Below are positions 1 to 13,850 of a stretch of DNA of 64,000 bases, piece after piece. Source of the stretch: Prostheceraeus crozeri (taxonomy: Eukaryota > Platyhelminthes > Polycladida > Euryleptidae); assembly GCA_907163375.1 (NCBI GenBank), contig CAJQUW010006351.1, positions 310,001 to 374,000 on the forward strand. Reading direction: 5' to 3'. A model generated the notes under the pieces. That model was not told where the DNA came from and made no database searches. It worked only from the letters and a program-made list of their open reading frames with translations. The translations under genes were made by a program, and so were the position numbers. Within the stretch, counting starts at the first letter, position 1, and each line of letters opens with the position of its first letter.

Positions 1-1459
<1,459 letters not shown>

Positions 1460-2185
1460 AAGGGACTAAACAACGGATGACTCCATTAACGAAGCATCTG
1501 ATTAATTTGAAATGGGATGCTCACCGCTAATGTGACTGGGGAAAATTTATCGATCTGAGGGCTAAAGCAAAAAGTGAGGCCTACAAAGCTATGCAAATAT
1601 GGGCTAATAAAGTGAATGAAACAATTCAAGGTTTATGAAGGGAAGCTGCCGGCCATGTTAATGGAAAGCTTGAACAAAGATGTGGGTCCAAAAATTGATA
1701 GGTAGGATTTTTCTTTATTCGACGACATTCGCACTAATTTCATGAATTACAACTCATCCCCCAAAGATGTAAAGGAAGATTTACTATAATTTCTAACGAA
1801 TCTAAAGATTGCAGTTGAATTTGCAGTCTCCGAAAATCGCATCGTCGATTTTTGAACACGCTTAAAACCTGGTGCAGCTAGATGCCTTGATAGGATTCCA
1901 AACCCTATACATTACACTGGATGATATAGCATCTAAATATGTCGCTATCATTGTCAATAACTCGATACAAAAGTGTATATTTCCTGATGCATTGAAACGC
2001 GGTATTACTGTTCCAATTCCTTTAGACAAGAGAATTCATGCAAACTCTCTTCGTGGCATTACTATTCTTCCAGTGATATCCTGTGAAATTGTACAAGAAG
2101 TTATTTACAGCTTGCGCAAATACTTCCTGCGTGACTATGGCCCTCTTCAGCATGGTTTCCGTGAGGGTGCTTCTACCACTACTGC
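1460..2185 (+). pseudogene. LINE reverse-transcriptase relic, 5' part
   Basis: Decayed coding sequence of a non-LTR retrotransposon. From about 1480 a frame with stops resembles the linker before reverse transcriptase (KWDAH..., AKAKSEAYKAMQIWANKV). From 1872 an open stretch carries RT blocks: a palm-type NNSIQKCIFPDALKRG, then NSLRGITILPVIS and LQHGFREGASTTTA. Those motifs fit the CR1/L2 type, where NxRGI-LLP-KI and QxGF precede the catalytic core. The frame stops where the foldback element enters, at codon ACT of TTTA, and resumes after 19639. It is inactive: many stops, and no YADD in this half. Confidence 0.75.
2177..2185 (+). repeat. Left 9-bp target site duplication (CACTACTGC)
   Basis: CACTACTGC directly precedes the element terminus ATGTCGTTGAAG and recurs directly after the opposite terminus at 19631. 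Removing the element and one copy restores the LINE frame (GASTTT|AAIS). Confidence 0.92.
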
Positions 2186-2507
2186 ATGTCGTTGAAGTTA
2201 GCACCAACTTCAACACCAACTTTTTGAATAGAGTTTGTACAGAATAGGAAACCACCTGTTTAGGTACTACTGATGACGCAGAGTTTGTACAGCCACAAAG
2301 TTTTCCAAAATTCGAATTCCTTCACCTTCAAAATTCAAATTTAAATTCGAAAAATTGGTGCAAGTATTGGTGCTACCTGGTTAGCGAGTTTGTACAGCAA
2401 CTTCCAGCACTTTCTTTACACGAACAACCGGAAAAAACCGCCAAAAACCGATTTTTTCAAAAAATGATAAGATTTTCCAGAAAAGTTGTTGGTGCTACAT
2501 GGAAAAT
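2186..2507 (+). repeat. Left outer inverted-repeat segment
   Basis: Non-satellite cap of the left arm. The motif GAGTTTGTACAG occurs at 2231, 2281 and 2386 and again at the start of the satellite (2508), at spacings of 50, 105 and 122 bp. GGTGCTAC-type words stand just before several copies. The same order and spacings occur inverted at 19258..19630. Confidence 0.88.
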
Positions 2508-2743
2508 GAGTTTGTACAGTGCTCTAACCGGTGGAAGAGTGTTTTACTAATCCAGTCTGAGTTTGAACACACACTTCTCCGACACTCCAGCACTCCTACG
2601 ACCGGTAAATACCGGTTATTGTACAGTAACTACAAGAATACTGCCCATTTATGAACAAATCAATTGGTGCTACATGGAAAATGAGTTTGTACAGTGCTCT
2701 AACCGGTGGAAGAGTGTTCTACTAATCCAGTCTGAGTTTGAAC
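2508..2743 (+). repeat. 175-bp satellite, outermost units of the left arm
   Basis: About 1.35 units before the hAT-type insertion. The first unit carries the variant GTGTTTTACT in place of GTGTTCTACT. Confidence 0.9.
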
Positions 2744-5090
2744 CAGGGCTGTGGAGCCGATGCGTTATCTCATCGGCTCCGGCTCCACGACACTGATGTG
2801 AAAGGCTCCGGCTCGGCTCCGGCTCCGGCTCCGGCTCCGACTTCAAATTCAGGTTCTATCTATGCTGGTTATCCTGGATCCGTTGAACGGGTTTTTGGAT
2901 AACGGTGTGGCCTTTAGAGGCTTGCTACAATCATCAAATTAGTTTTCATTAACAAGCAACGACTTAAGTTAATAACAAAAATGATAATAGCCTAATATAA
3001 TGACAAATAACATACTTGTCATATATTTTTGCATGAGTTGACTATCTCTGAAAGATAAAATAAAGTTATAGCCAGGATTGGTTAAATTAGATGAAGATCT
3101 CCCGCACTGGCTAAATATAAATTGGCCTAGCCTGCAACCAGTCTACTACGAGGCTACATTAAATAAGACCACATGAGTGATGATGATATACCTAATTAGC
3201 CGTCACAGGGGCCGAATAGTAGTATAAGTTTTTTACAAAGCTTGAATATGAAACTGGATGGCGTATGCCTCTAAATAGCTTATAGGGCCTGTATCTACTC
3301 GAACATGAAAGGGTATCGGCTATATAGCCAAATATACCTTATCAATAAAGATATCAATTGCTTTATTGAATATTAAAGTGTATATAGGCTAGCTTAGGTT
3401 GTTATTGTTATTTGTTATTGCCTTTATTCAATAGTCTGTTAGTCCATGAATAATATGATCGGTGGGTAGCCCACGACTCATCATCTGTAGAAATTGTAAT
3501 TTAGATAGCCTCATTGCAGTGTAGGCTAAAAATGTACAATTGAAAATTATACTTAAAAAAATTAAAAATATCTAATTTAGGACAAGTTTTGTAATTCTAT
3601 GCAGCATACTTAATAAGTTAAGGCCTAACTTACATTATATTAATTTCGTATTTTTCATTATGGCGTAAAGTTGCACTAAATAATTCATCAATGATTCATG
3701 TATATTATTATATTCAATTTATATATAACACATTGCCACTATTCCTCTGATGATGGTTAGGCTGATGAAACTGAACTCGGAGTATCACACAGTATGTTGC
3801 AGGGTGCTATGCATAATAAAAATTTGACTGCGAGCACCGAGCAGAAATCCCATCTACTTTGCTAGCTTTCGAATGCGCGTGCGGTTTAATGTCACAGACA
3901 ATAGAAAAGGGAGGTCAAAAGGCGCCTTTATTGAGAGCGTCTCAGTCTTTTTTTATTGTTTACATATAAGTCAGCATGATATCAGCATAAGGTGTTGACA
4001 GACGGAAAAAATAATAATGAAAATTCTTGAAATCTGGGGGAATGACATTTGGTGAAATATTATTACACGATACGGCTCTTGTGCAGTCCTCCCCCCCCCC
4101 ATTTTTTCTCTGGTCAAAAGATGCAGCACCATTGGATGTCCGTTTCAGCATCACCGGTTTGAGTGAAGCATTCCGTGCTGTTGTAAAAATCTACGTGGGT
4201 AATTGCGATGTCATGCTGGTCGCAAACTTCGTCAGCAAGTCAACATCGTAATTTGCCTTCGGGTTTTTCGCATTGAAATATACCCTTTGAATTTTGAAGT
4301 CAAAGGAAATTCATTGTGAATGAGATGCCTTTAAAATAATAGGGCGCTACTAGAAGTGGCTGGGTCGCTTATTGCTGTAGCCATGTGAGGACTTGTAGTC
4401 AGGTCATTCGTGTGAGTGTAAAGAGTTATCCCTCCAATCAAAATTGATCAAATTGAATAATCGATTGTTTTGAAAAATGTAGGTGGGGGGACTGCGCAAG
4501 AGCCTACAATACAATCTAAGGAAATTGGCATTGTCACAGATGCCAGTAGCTTCTGCCAGTAGCCATACCGATAGATGATAGCCTATATAGTAACCGTATT
4601 AGATTTAAGACATTGCGCAAGAAATGTAGCTATATTATCTTTGCTGACTGAACTGGAAATGTGTACATAAATGACTGGCGACTTGTCTCTAGGAATCTAC
4701 AATCATCTAGTTAGCATGCATATAACAAGTCTTCAAATTAATGGATTTTGGAGAATACGTTGTCAATATGGAAATTAGTCTTACGAAACATATGCAATAA
4801 AAAAATATTACACATGTGTGTAAATATATAATAAATATAATACAAAAGAAGGCGGCAACTGCAAAGAAAGATATCGTGGAGGACAGATCATTGGTATACT
4901 TAAAAGACATATCTTTAGATTTCAAATGATTTAATTTTTTTATGATGCCAATTAATAACATTCAAAATTCTAGATTTATATCAAAACTCAAACTATCGGA
5001 ACCGGAGCCGGAGCCTTTGTGATAAATCGGCTCCGGCTCCGGCCAAAACCATCGGCTCCTTAAGGCTCCGGCTCCGGCTCCACAGCCCTG
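2744..5090. mobile_element. Non-autonomous hAT-type element, copy 1 (2347 bp)
   Basis: Starts CAGGGCTGTGGAGCCG and ends CGGCTCCACAGCCCTG, flanked by the 8-bp duplication GTTTGAAC (2736..2743 and 5091..5098). An 8-bp duplication and CAGGG termini fit the hAT superfamily. Both ends are rich in GGCTCC/CCGGAG repeats in inverted orientation. The interior is AT-rich, with only short frames (for example 3960-4154 and 4707-4961, minus) that do not resemble a transposase, so it is probably mobilised in trans. It lies within a satellite unit; deleting it plus one duplication restores a normal 175-bp repeat. Confidence 0.85.
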
Positions 5091-5999
5091 GTTTGAACAC
5101 ACACTTCTCCGACACTTCAGCACTCCTACGACCGGTAAATACCGGTTATTGTACAGTAACTACAAGAATACTGCCCATTTATGAACAAATCAATTGGTGC
5201 TACATGGAAAATGAGTTTGTACAGTGCTCTAACCGGTGGAAGAGTGTTCTACTAATCCAGTCTGAGTTTGAACACACACTTCTCCGACACTCCAGCACTC
5301 CTACGACCGGTAAATACCGGTTATTGTACAGTAACTACAAGAATACTGCCCATTTATGAACAAATCAATTGGTGCTACATGGAAAATGAGTTTGTACAGT
5401 GCTCTAACCGGTGGAAGAGTGTTCTACTAATCCAGTCTGAGTTTGAACACACACTTCTCCGACACTCCAGCACTCCTACGACCGGTAAATACCGGTTATT
5501 GTACAGTAACTACAAGAATAATGCCCATTTATGAACAAATCAATTGGTGCTACATGGAAAATGAGTTTGTACAGTGCTCTAACCGGTGGAAGAGTGTTCT
5601 ACTAATCCAGTCTGAGTTTGAACACACACTTCTCCGACACTCCAGCACTCCTACGACCGGTAAATACCGGTTATTGTACAGTAACTACAAGAATACTGCC
5701 CATTTAAGAACAAATCAATTGTTGCTACATGGAAAATGAGTTTGTACAGTGCTCTAACCGGTGGAAGAGTGTTCTACTAATCCAGTCTGAGTTTGAACAC
5801 ACACTTCTCCGACACTCCAGCACTCCTACGACCGGTAAATACCGGTTATTGTACAGTAACTACAAGAATACTGCCCATTTATGAACAAATCAATTGGTGC
5901 TACATGGAAAATGAGTTTGTACAGTGCTCTAACCGGTGGAAGAGTGTTCTACTAATCCAGTCTGAGTTTGAACACACACTTCTCCGACACTCCAGCACT
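5091..5999 (+). repeat. 175-bp satellite block, left arm (about 5.2 units)
   Basis: Units begin at 5093, 5268, 5443, 5618 and 5793 with private variants: ACTTCAG in the first, AATGCCC at 5521, and CATTTAAGAAC with GTTGCTAC near 5705. All recur in order in the next block from 8313, showing that the two blocks are duplicates. Confidence 0.92.
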
Positions 6000-8312
6000 C
6001 CGGCTCCACGACACTGATGTGAAAGGCTCCGGCTCGGCTCCGGCTCCGGCTCCGGCTCCGACTTCAAATTCAGGTTCTATCTATGCTGGTTATCCTGGAT
6101 CCGTTGAACGGGTTTTTGGATAACGGTGTGGCCTTTAGAGGCTTGCTACAATCATCAAATTAGTTTTCATTAACAAGCAACGACTTAAGTTAATAACAAA
6201 AATGATAATAGCCTAATATAATGACAAATAACATACTTGTCATATATTTTTGCATGAGTTGACTATCTCTGAAAGATAAAATAAAGTTATAGCCAGGATT
6301 GGTTAAATTAGATGAAGATCTCCCGCACTGGCTAAATATAAATTGGCCTAGCCTGCAACCAGTCTACTACGAGGCTACATTAAATAAGACCACATGAGTG
6401 ATGATGATATACCTAATTAGCCGTCACAGGGGCCGAATAGTAGTATAAGTTTTTTACAAAGCTTGAATATGAAACTGGATGGCGTATGCCTCTAAATAGC
6501 TTATAGGGCCTGTATCTACTCGAACATGAAAGGGTATCGGCTATATAGCCAAATATACCTTATCAATAAAGATATCAATTGCTTTATTGAATATTAAAGT
6601 GTATATAGGCTAGCTTAGGTTGTTATTGTTATTTGTTATTGCCTTTATTCAATAGTCTGTTAGTCCATGAATAATATGATCGGTGGGTAGCCCACGACTC
6701 ATCATCTGTAGAAATTGTAATTTAGATAGCCTCATTGCAGTGTAGGCTAAAAATGTACAATTGAAAATTATACTTAAAAAAATTAAAAATATCTAATTTA
6801 GGACAAGTTTTGTAATTCTATGCAGCATACTTAATAAGTTAAGGCCTAACTTACATTATATTAATTTCGTATTTTTCATTATGGCGTAAAGTTGCACTAA
6901 ATAATTCATCAATGATTCATGTATATTATTATATTCAATTTATATATAACACATTGCCACTATTCCTCTGATGATGGTTAGGCTGATGAAACTGAACTCG
7001 GAGTATCACACAGTATGTTGCAGGGTGCTATGCATAATAAAAATTTGACTGCGAGCACCGAGCAGAAATCCCATCTACTTTGCTAGCTTTCGAATGCGCG
7101 TGCGGTTTAATGTCACAGACAATAGAAAAGGGAGGTCAAAAGGCGCCTTTATTGAGAGCGTCTCAGTCTTTTTTTATTGTTTACATATAAGTCAGCATGA
7201 TATCAGCATAAGGTGTTGACAGACGGAAAAAATAATAATGAAAATTCTTGAAATCTGGGGGAATGACATTTGGTGAAATATTATTACACGATACGGCTCT
7301 TGTGCAGTCCTCCCCCCCCCCATTTTTTCTCTGGTCAAAAGATGCAGCACCATTGGATGTCCGTTTCAGCATCACCGGTTTAAGTGAAGCATTCCGTGCT
7401 GTTGTAAAAAATCTACGTGGGTAATTGCGATGTCATGCTGGTCGCAAACTTCGTCAGCAAGTCAACATTGTAATTTGCCTTCGGGTTTTTCGCATTGAAA
7501 TATACCCTTTGAATTTTGAAGTCAAAGGAAATTCATTGTGAATGAGATGCCTTTAAAATAATAGGGCGCTACTAGAAGTGGCTGGGTCGCTTATTGCTGT
7601 AGCCATGTGAGGACTTGTAGTCAGGTCATTCGTGTGAGTGTAAAGAGTTATCCCTCCAATCAAAATTGATCAAATTGAATAATCGATTGTTTTGAAAAAT
7701 GTAGGTGGGGGGACTGCGCAAGAGCCTACAATACAATCTAAGGAAATTGGCATTGTCACAGATGCCAGTAGCTTCTGCCAGTAGCCATACCGATAGATGA
7801 TAGCCTATATAGTAACCGTATTAGATTTAAGACATTGCGCAAGAAATGTAGCTATATTATCTTTGCTGACTGAACTGGAAATGTGTACATAAATGACTGG
7901 CGACTTGTCTCTAGGAATCTACAATCATCTAGTTAGCATGCATATAACAAGTCTTCAAATTAATGGATTTTGGAGAATACGTTGTCAATATGGAAATTAG
8001 TCTTACGAAACATATGCAATAAAAAAATATTACACATGTGTGTAAATATATAATAAATATAATACAAAAGAAGGCGGCAACTGCAAAGAAAGATATCGTG
8101 GAGGACAGATCATTGGTATACTTAAAAGACATATCTTTAGATTTCAAATGATTTAATTTTTTTATGATGCCAATTAATAACATTCAAAATTCTAGATTTA
8201 TATCAAAACTCAAACTATCGGAACCGGAGCCGGAGCCTTTGTGATAAATCGGCTCCGGCTCCGGCCAAAACCATCGGCTCCTTAAGGCTCCGGCTCCGGC
8301 TCCACAGCCCTG
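6000..8312. mobile_element. hAT-type element, copy 2 (5'-truncated by duplication)
   Basis: Near-identical to copy 1; I noticed three differences (near 4160, 4187 and 4227 of copy 1) plus none in the C-run. The first 37 or so bases are missing: satellite ...CAGCACTCC runs directly into GGCTCCACGACACTG with CTCC shared. It therefore arose by tandem duplication and not by a second transposition. The right end, CAGCCCTG plus GTTTGAAC, is intact. Confidence 0.88.
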
Positions 8313-11300
8313 GTTTGAACACACACTTCTCCGACACTTCAGCACTCCTACGACCGGTAAATACCGGTTATTGTACAGTAACTACAAGAATACTGCCCAT
8401 TTATGAACAAATCAATTGGTGCTACATGGAAAATGAGTTTGTACAGTGCTCTAACCGGTGGAAGAGTGTTCTACTAATCCAGTCTGAGTTTGAACACACA
8501 CTTCTCCGACACTCCAGCACTCCTACGACCGGTAAATACCGGTTATTGTACAGTAACTACAAGAATACTGCCCATTTATGAACAAATCAATTGGTGCTAC
8601 ATGGAAAATGAGTTTGTACAGTGCTCTAACCGGTGGAAGAGTGTTCTACTAATCCAGTCTGAGTTTGAACACACACTTCTCCGACACTCCAGCACTCCTA
8701 CGACCGGTAAATACCGGTTATTGTACAGTAACTACAAGAATAATGCCCATTTATGAACAAATCAATTGGTGCTACATGGAAAATGAGTTTGTACAGTGCT
8801 CTAACCGGTGGAAGAGTGTTCTACTAATCCAGTCTGAGTTTGAACACACACTTCTCCGACACTCCAGCACTCCTACGACCGGTAAATACCGGTTATTGTA
8901 CAGTAACTACAAGAATACTGCCCATTTAAGAACAAATCAATTGTTGCTACATGGAAAATGAGTTTGTACAGTGCTCTAACCGGTGGAAGAGTGTTCTACT
9001 AATCCAGTCTGAGTTTGAACACACACTTCTCCGACACTCCAGCACTCCTACGACCGGTAAATACCGGTTATTGTACAGTAACTACAAGAATACTGCCCAT
9101 TTATGAACAAATCAATTGGTGCTACATGGAAAATGAGTTTGTACAGTGCTCTAACCGGTGGAAGAGTGTTCTACTAATCCAGTCTGAGTTTGAACACACA
9201 CTTCTCCGACACTCCAGCACTCCTACGACCGGTAAATACCGGTTATTGTACAGTAACTACAAGAATACTGCCCATTTATGAACAAATCAATTGGTGCTAC
9301 ATGGAAAATGAGTTTGTACAGTGCTCTAACCGGTGGAAGAGTGTTCTACTAATCCAGTCTGAGTTTGAACACACACTTCTCCGACACTCCAGCACTCCTA
9401 CGACCGGTAAATACCGGTTATTGTACAGTAACTACAAGAATACTGCCCATTTATGAACAAATCAATTGGTGCTACACGGAAAATGAGTTTGTACAGTGCT
9501 CTAACCGGTGGAAGAGTGTTCTACTAATCCAGTCTGAGTTTGAACACACACTTCTCCGACACTCCAGCACTCCTACGACCGGTAAATACCGGTTATTGTA
9601 CAGTAACTACAAGAATACTGCCCATTTATGAACAAATCAATTGGTGCTACATGGAAAATGAGTTTGTACAGTGCTCTAACCGGTGGAAGAGTGTTCTACT
9701 AATCCAGTCTGAGTTTGAACACACACTTCTCCGACACTCCAGCACTCCTACGACCGGTAAATACCGGTTATTGTACAGTAACTACAAGAATACTGCCCAT
9801 TTATGAACAAATCAATTGGTGCTACATGGAAAATGAGTTTGTACAGTGCTCTAACCGGTGGAAGAGTGTTCTACTAATCCAGTCTGAGTTTGAACACACA
9901 CTTCTCCGACACTCCAGCACTCCTACGACCGGTAAATACCGGTTATTGTACAGTAACTACAAGAATACTGCCCATTTATGAACAAATCAATTGGTGCTAC
10001 ATGGAAAATGAGTTTGTACAGTGCTCTAACCGGTGGAAGAGTGTTCTACTAATCCAGTCTGAGTTTGAACACACACTTCTCCGACACTCCAGCACTCCTA
10101 CGACCGGTAAATACCGGTTATTGTACAGTAACTACAAGAATACTGCCCATTTATGAACAAATCAATTGGTGCTACACGGAAAATGAGTTTGTACAGTGCT
10201 CTAACCGGTGGAAGAGTGTTCTACTAATCCAGTCTGAGTTTGAACACACACTTCTCCGACACTCCAGCACTCCTACGACCGGTAAATACCGGTTATTGTA
10301 GAGTAACTACAAGAATACTGCCCATTTATGAACAAATCAATTGGTGCTACATGGAAAATGAGTTTGTACAGTGCTCTAACCGGTGGAAGAGTGTTCTACT
10401 AATCCAGTCTGAGTTTGAACACACACTTCTCCGACACTCCAGCACTTCTACGACCGGTAATTACCGGTTATTGTACAGTAACTACAAGAATACTGCCCAT
10501 TTATGAACAAATCAATTGGTGCTACATGGAAAATGAGTTTGTACAGTGCTCTAACCGGTGGAAGAGTGTTCTACTAATCCAGTCTGAGTTTGAACACACA
10601 CTTCTCCGACACTCCAGCACTCCTACGACCGGTAAATACCGGTTATTGTACAGTAACTACAAGAATACTGCCCATTTATGAACAAATCAATTGGTGCTAC
10701 ATGGAAAATGAGTTTGTACAGTGCTCTAACCGGTGGAAGAGTGTTCTACTAATCCAGTCTGAGTTTGAACACACTTCTCCGACACTCCAGCACTCCTACG
10801 ACCGGTAAATACCGGTTATTGTACAGTAACTACAAGAATACTGCCCATTTATGAACAAATCAATTGGTGCTACATGGAAAATGAGTTTGTACAGTGCTCT
10901 AACCGGTGGAAGAGTGATCTACTAATCCAGTCTGAGTTTGAACACACACTTCTCCGACACTCCAGCACTCCTACGACCGGTAAATACCGGTTATTGTACA
11001 GTAACTACAAGAATACTGCCCATTTATGAACAAATCAATTGGTGCTACATGGAAAATGAGTTTGTACAGTGCTCTAACCGGTGGAAGAGTGTTCTACTAA
11101 TCCAGTCTGAGTTTGAACACACACTTCTCCGACACTCCAGCACTCCTACGACCGGTAAATACCGGTTATTGTACAGTAACTACAAGAATACTGCCCATTT
11201 ATGAACAAATCAATTGGTGCTACATGGAAAATGAGTTTGTACAGTGCTCTAACCGGTGGAAGAGTGTTTTACTAATCCAGTCTGAGTTTGAACACACACT

Positions 11301-11554
11301 TCTCCGACACTCCAGCACTCCTACGACCGGTAAATACCGGTTATTGTACAGTAACTACAAGAATACTGCCCATTTATGAACAAATCAATTGGTGCTACAT
11401 GGAAAATGAGTTTGTACAGTGCTCTAACCGGTGGAAGAGTGTTCTACTAATCCAGTCTGAGTTTGAACACACACTTCTCCGACACTCCAGCACTCCTACG
11501 ACCGGTAAATACCGGTTATTGTACAGTAACTACAAGAATACTGCCCATTTATGA
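8313..11554 (+). repeat. 175-bp satellite array, left arm inner block (about 18.5 units)
   Basis: Near-identical head-to-tail units of 175 bp, each with a CTAACCGGTGG word, a short palindrome ACCGGTAAATACCGGT and one GAGTTTGTACAG. One unit (near 10765) has lost 2 bp. The variant GCTACACGG appears at 9471 and 10171, exactly four units apart. GTGTTTTACT recurs at 11264 in the second unit from the loop. The array ends mid-unit at ATGATCATGG. The overlapping 88-residue frames are by-products of the repeat. Confidence 0.95.
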
Positions 11555-12277
11555 TCATGGAATGATAAGTTTCTCTATGTTGGATGTCAAAGTAAGTGAC
11601 TTCAAAGTCTCTTTTACCTCATGATTGGGGTAAATACGACATGGTCTGGGTGTTTTTGCATGTGAGTACGTTTTCATATAGATTTGCGAATTAAACTCCG
11701 ATGATGTGTTTGGAATGTATTATGAAATGACGGTGATGTGTTTCGCTCCTATCTTGGTAATAGAGCAACTGATCTTTACAAGAATCTGATCTCTACCTTA
11801 TCGCTACCTAGAGTAGACATTTTCACATATAGAAGTGGATCTTGGTTTATTTCTGATTGCAGAATTGATGTAGATCATTATTTCGATACACTAGGTGACA
11901 TGCCACGCTCAATCACGTGTAATTACACATGACCCCAAACAATCGTGGCTATGCGGGATATTGCTGCAATATAAGTTATATAAGTAAGTATAGTTGGCAG
12001 TCCTGTTATATAGACTTTGCGTCTCATGTGTCTGCCTGTATCAGAGGCTAAACAATGTGATAGGACCTCAATTTCATGCTCAGGGAAGACAGAACATGCT
12101 TAGCGGTTCATCTTAGTGGTTCAAGTGGCAGCGCAGACAACCGTGGACGACGCGCAAACTATAAACGCTCGCCCGCGCGTATTCTTAAACATCTCCCATG
12201 TTTTAACAGCATCAGATCAAGTGATTTCTGACTCTTAGTGCAGCGCATATATACGCGGGTAGAAGAATAGAATGTCC
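11555..12277. other. Left part of the foldback loop, no recognised gene
   Basis: Unique-looking sequence between the innermost left satellite unit and the piggyBac. A 64-codon frame (11738-11932) starts MFRSYLGNRATDLYKN; I do not recognise it. Confidence 0.6.
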
Positions 12278-13263
12278 TTAACCCTCAAACGTTCACCTGT
12301 CTACCAGCGTAGACAATCGATTTTTGAAATGATGTCATGACCAGAGAAATGTACGTATCGACTTCAAATTTCATTTCCAAGATTTTTTTCATGTTAAGAA
12401 CCTACAACCATGAACTCAAATTTCTATCAAATTTTCTTCTTACTGAACATGACTAACAATCATATTTCGTTCACCTGTCTACCAGTGTAGACATCTAAAA
12501 TCGTAATAAGATAATATATTTTCTATTCGAATAACTTTATTCAAAATACATAACATGAAACTGATGAATATGTAAGTGTTACTAACTGTCGTGCAAACGT
12601 GTACAACACTATTGAAACCCATTCAGGAAGCGCACATACACACACAGCACGCGTAATTAGCAAGCACACTCTCTGCTCCCAATACAATAGTCTCAATTGT
12701 TCTTAGTGTGCGTACAACCAACAGTTGAAATATTGTCGTTCAGTGAATTGGTTGTTGTTCGGTGAAGTTGAATGGCGCCACATAATATGAGGGGCTGCTG
12801 TGATTTTTGGAGATGGGCGATTTGACCACACCTAGCTCATTATTTGGCAATTAATGCGGGACGCTATTTGGTGTTTCGAAGTTTGCATAGATGAGGCGGT
12901 GTTGAGGTGTGAGACAAATTCAATGAGGGGCAATTGACTGTTATTTCTTGAAGTTTGACAATTTGACAGAATCTCAATTATTAGATAATCGTTGTTCGGC
13001 GCTACTTTCCGTATCGAATGCTATATGGTGACGGGCAAAACGAGAGGAGAGATTCCTACCTTTCAAATAAACAAGTGAATATCATATAACCAGAAGTCCA
13101 ATATTAGAAATAATAAAATGCGGGGCGGCTCCTTCTATTTTCAGACATGTGCCATGACAGAACAATGAGGGGCAAGATTAAGCATAAATGGGTTTCCTGA
13201 GAGAGTCGGAGATTCGCAGCTTCATTTGAGAGGGGCGTAAAAGTCAGACACTAAGAACAAGTT

Positions 13264-13313
13264 AGTTGTCGCACATGAAAGTTAGACTCGCCTAACTTTC
13301 ATGAGCGACAACT
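13264..13313. repeat. 22-bp perfect-but-one hairpin inside the piggyBac leader
   Basis: Arms 13264..13285 and 13292..13313 (AGTTGTCGC-CATGAAAGTTAG type) pair at 21 of 22 positions around a 6-base loop. It lies between the left terminus and the transposase start. Confidence 0.8.
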
Positions 13314-13543
13314 ATCACTAGTCTGTGGCGATATGATGAAGGAAATCTGTGAATGATTATGCAATGACTGGGTTTCATGTGACACTTCTGCCCAGTTGTC
13401 ATGTGAAAATGAGTCAGCTTCTAACCGTGTCTACCTGATGGGACTGATGCCAAGATCCTAACTCTCCTAGTGACTGATTGCGCAACTAATGGAGCTCATA
13501 AAACTCTATAGCAAGGATAGTAAAGTCATTCACCGATTTCGTC

Positions 13544-13850
13544 ATGCGGCGACCTGGGAGAACACTTAAAGAGATAGTGCAACAGCTTCGACAAGCTCGA
13601 CAGGACAGTGATTCCGAGCCACTTACTTCTGACGAAGACGACAATTCCGTGGACTCGGAGTCTGATACATCAGTAGGAGATTCTGAAGTGTATCAGCAAT
13701 CCAGTGACGGCGATAGTGATGACAGTAACAGCAGTGAAGAAGAGTCTGATTTGGAATCTATTGATCAACCAATAATTCGAGAAAGCGACAGCAGTGATGG
13801 TGTTATATCCGATCCAGCAGACAGTATCGCCGAATGGTATCGTCTGGAAA
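13544..13850 (+). pseudogene. piggyBac transposase, acidic N-terminal part (frame-shifted from core)
   Basis: The reading frame beginning MRRPGRTLKEIVQQLRQ is followed by about 80 residues rich in Asp, Glu and Ser, the usual disordered N terminus of piggyBac transposases. Homology leaves this frame before about 13850, because the conserved start of the core (NGIVWKFNAPP) is read in another frame. Either one indel broke the gene or an unrecognised shift or short intron joins the frames. No plausible intron of normal size is visible between them. Confidence 0.75.

Larger units (their letters stand above)
2779..9221 (+). repeat. 3.22-kb tandem segmental duplication (two copies)
   Basis: Positions 2779..5999 and 6000..9221 repeat with a constant 3221-3222 bp offset, covering the hAT-type element and five satellite units with their private variants. 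The breakpoint at 5999/6000 joins satellite to element interior at a 4-bp microhomology (CTCC). Confidence 0.88.

Noticed and set aside
2508-2682. Hammerhead ribozyme within the 175-bp unit
   Set aside because: No CTGANGA...GAAA core on either strand; the only strong fold is the ACCGGT palindrome.
3960-4961. Frames inside the hAT-type element as a transposase
   Set aside because: 64-88 codons, no motif, hydrophobic or low-complexity composition.
5093-11554. Many overlapping 88-codon frames starting MNTHFSDT...
   Set aside because: They recur every 175 bp and overlap one another because the unit is not a multiple of three and each frame spans 1.5 units. They are satellite by-products with no independent sign of selection.
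8313-11554. Regular direct repeats suggestive of a CRISPR array
   Set aside because: Units are 175 bp with no repeat/spacer alternation, in an animal genome, and form transposon arms.
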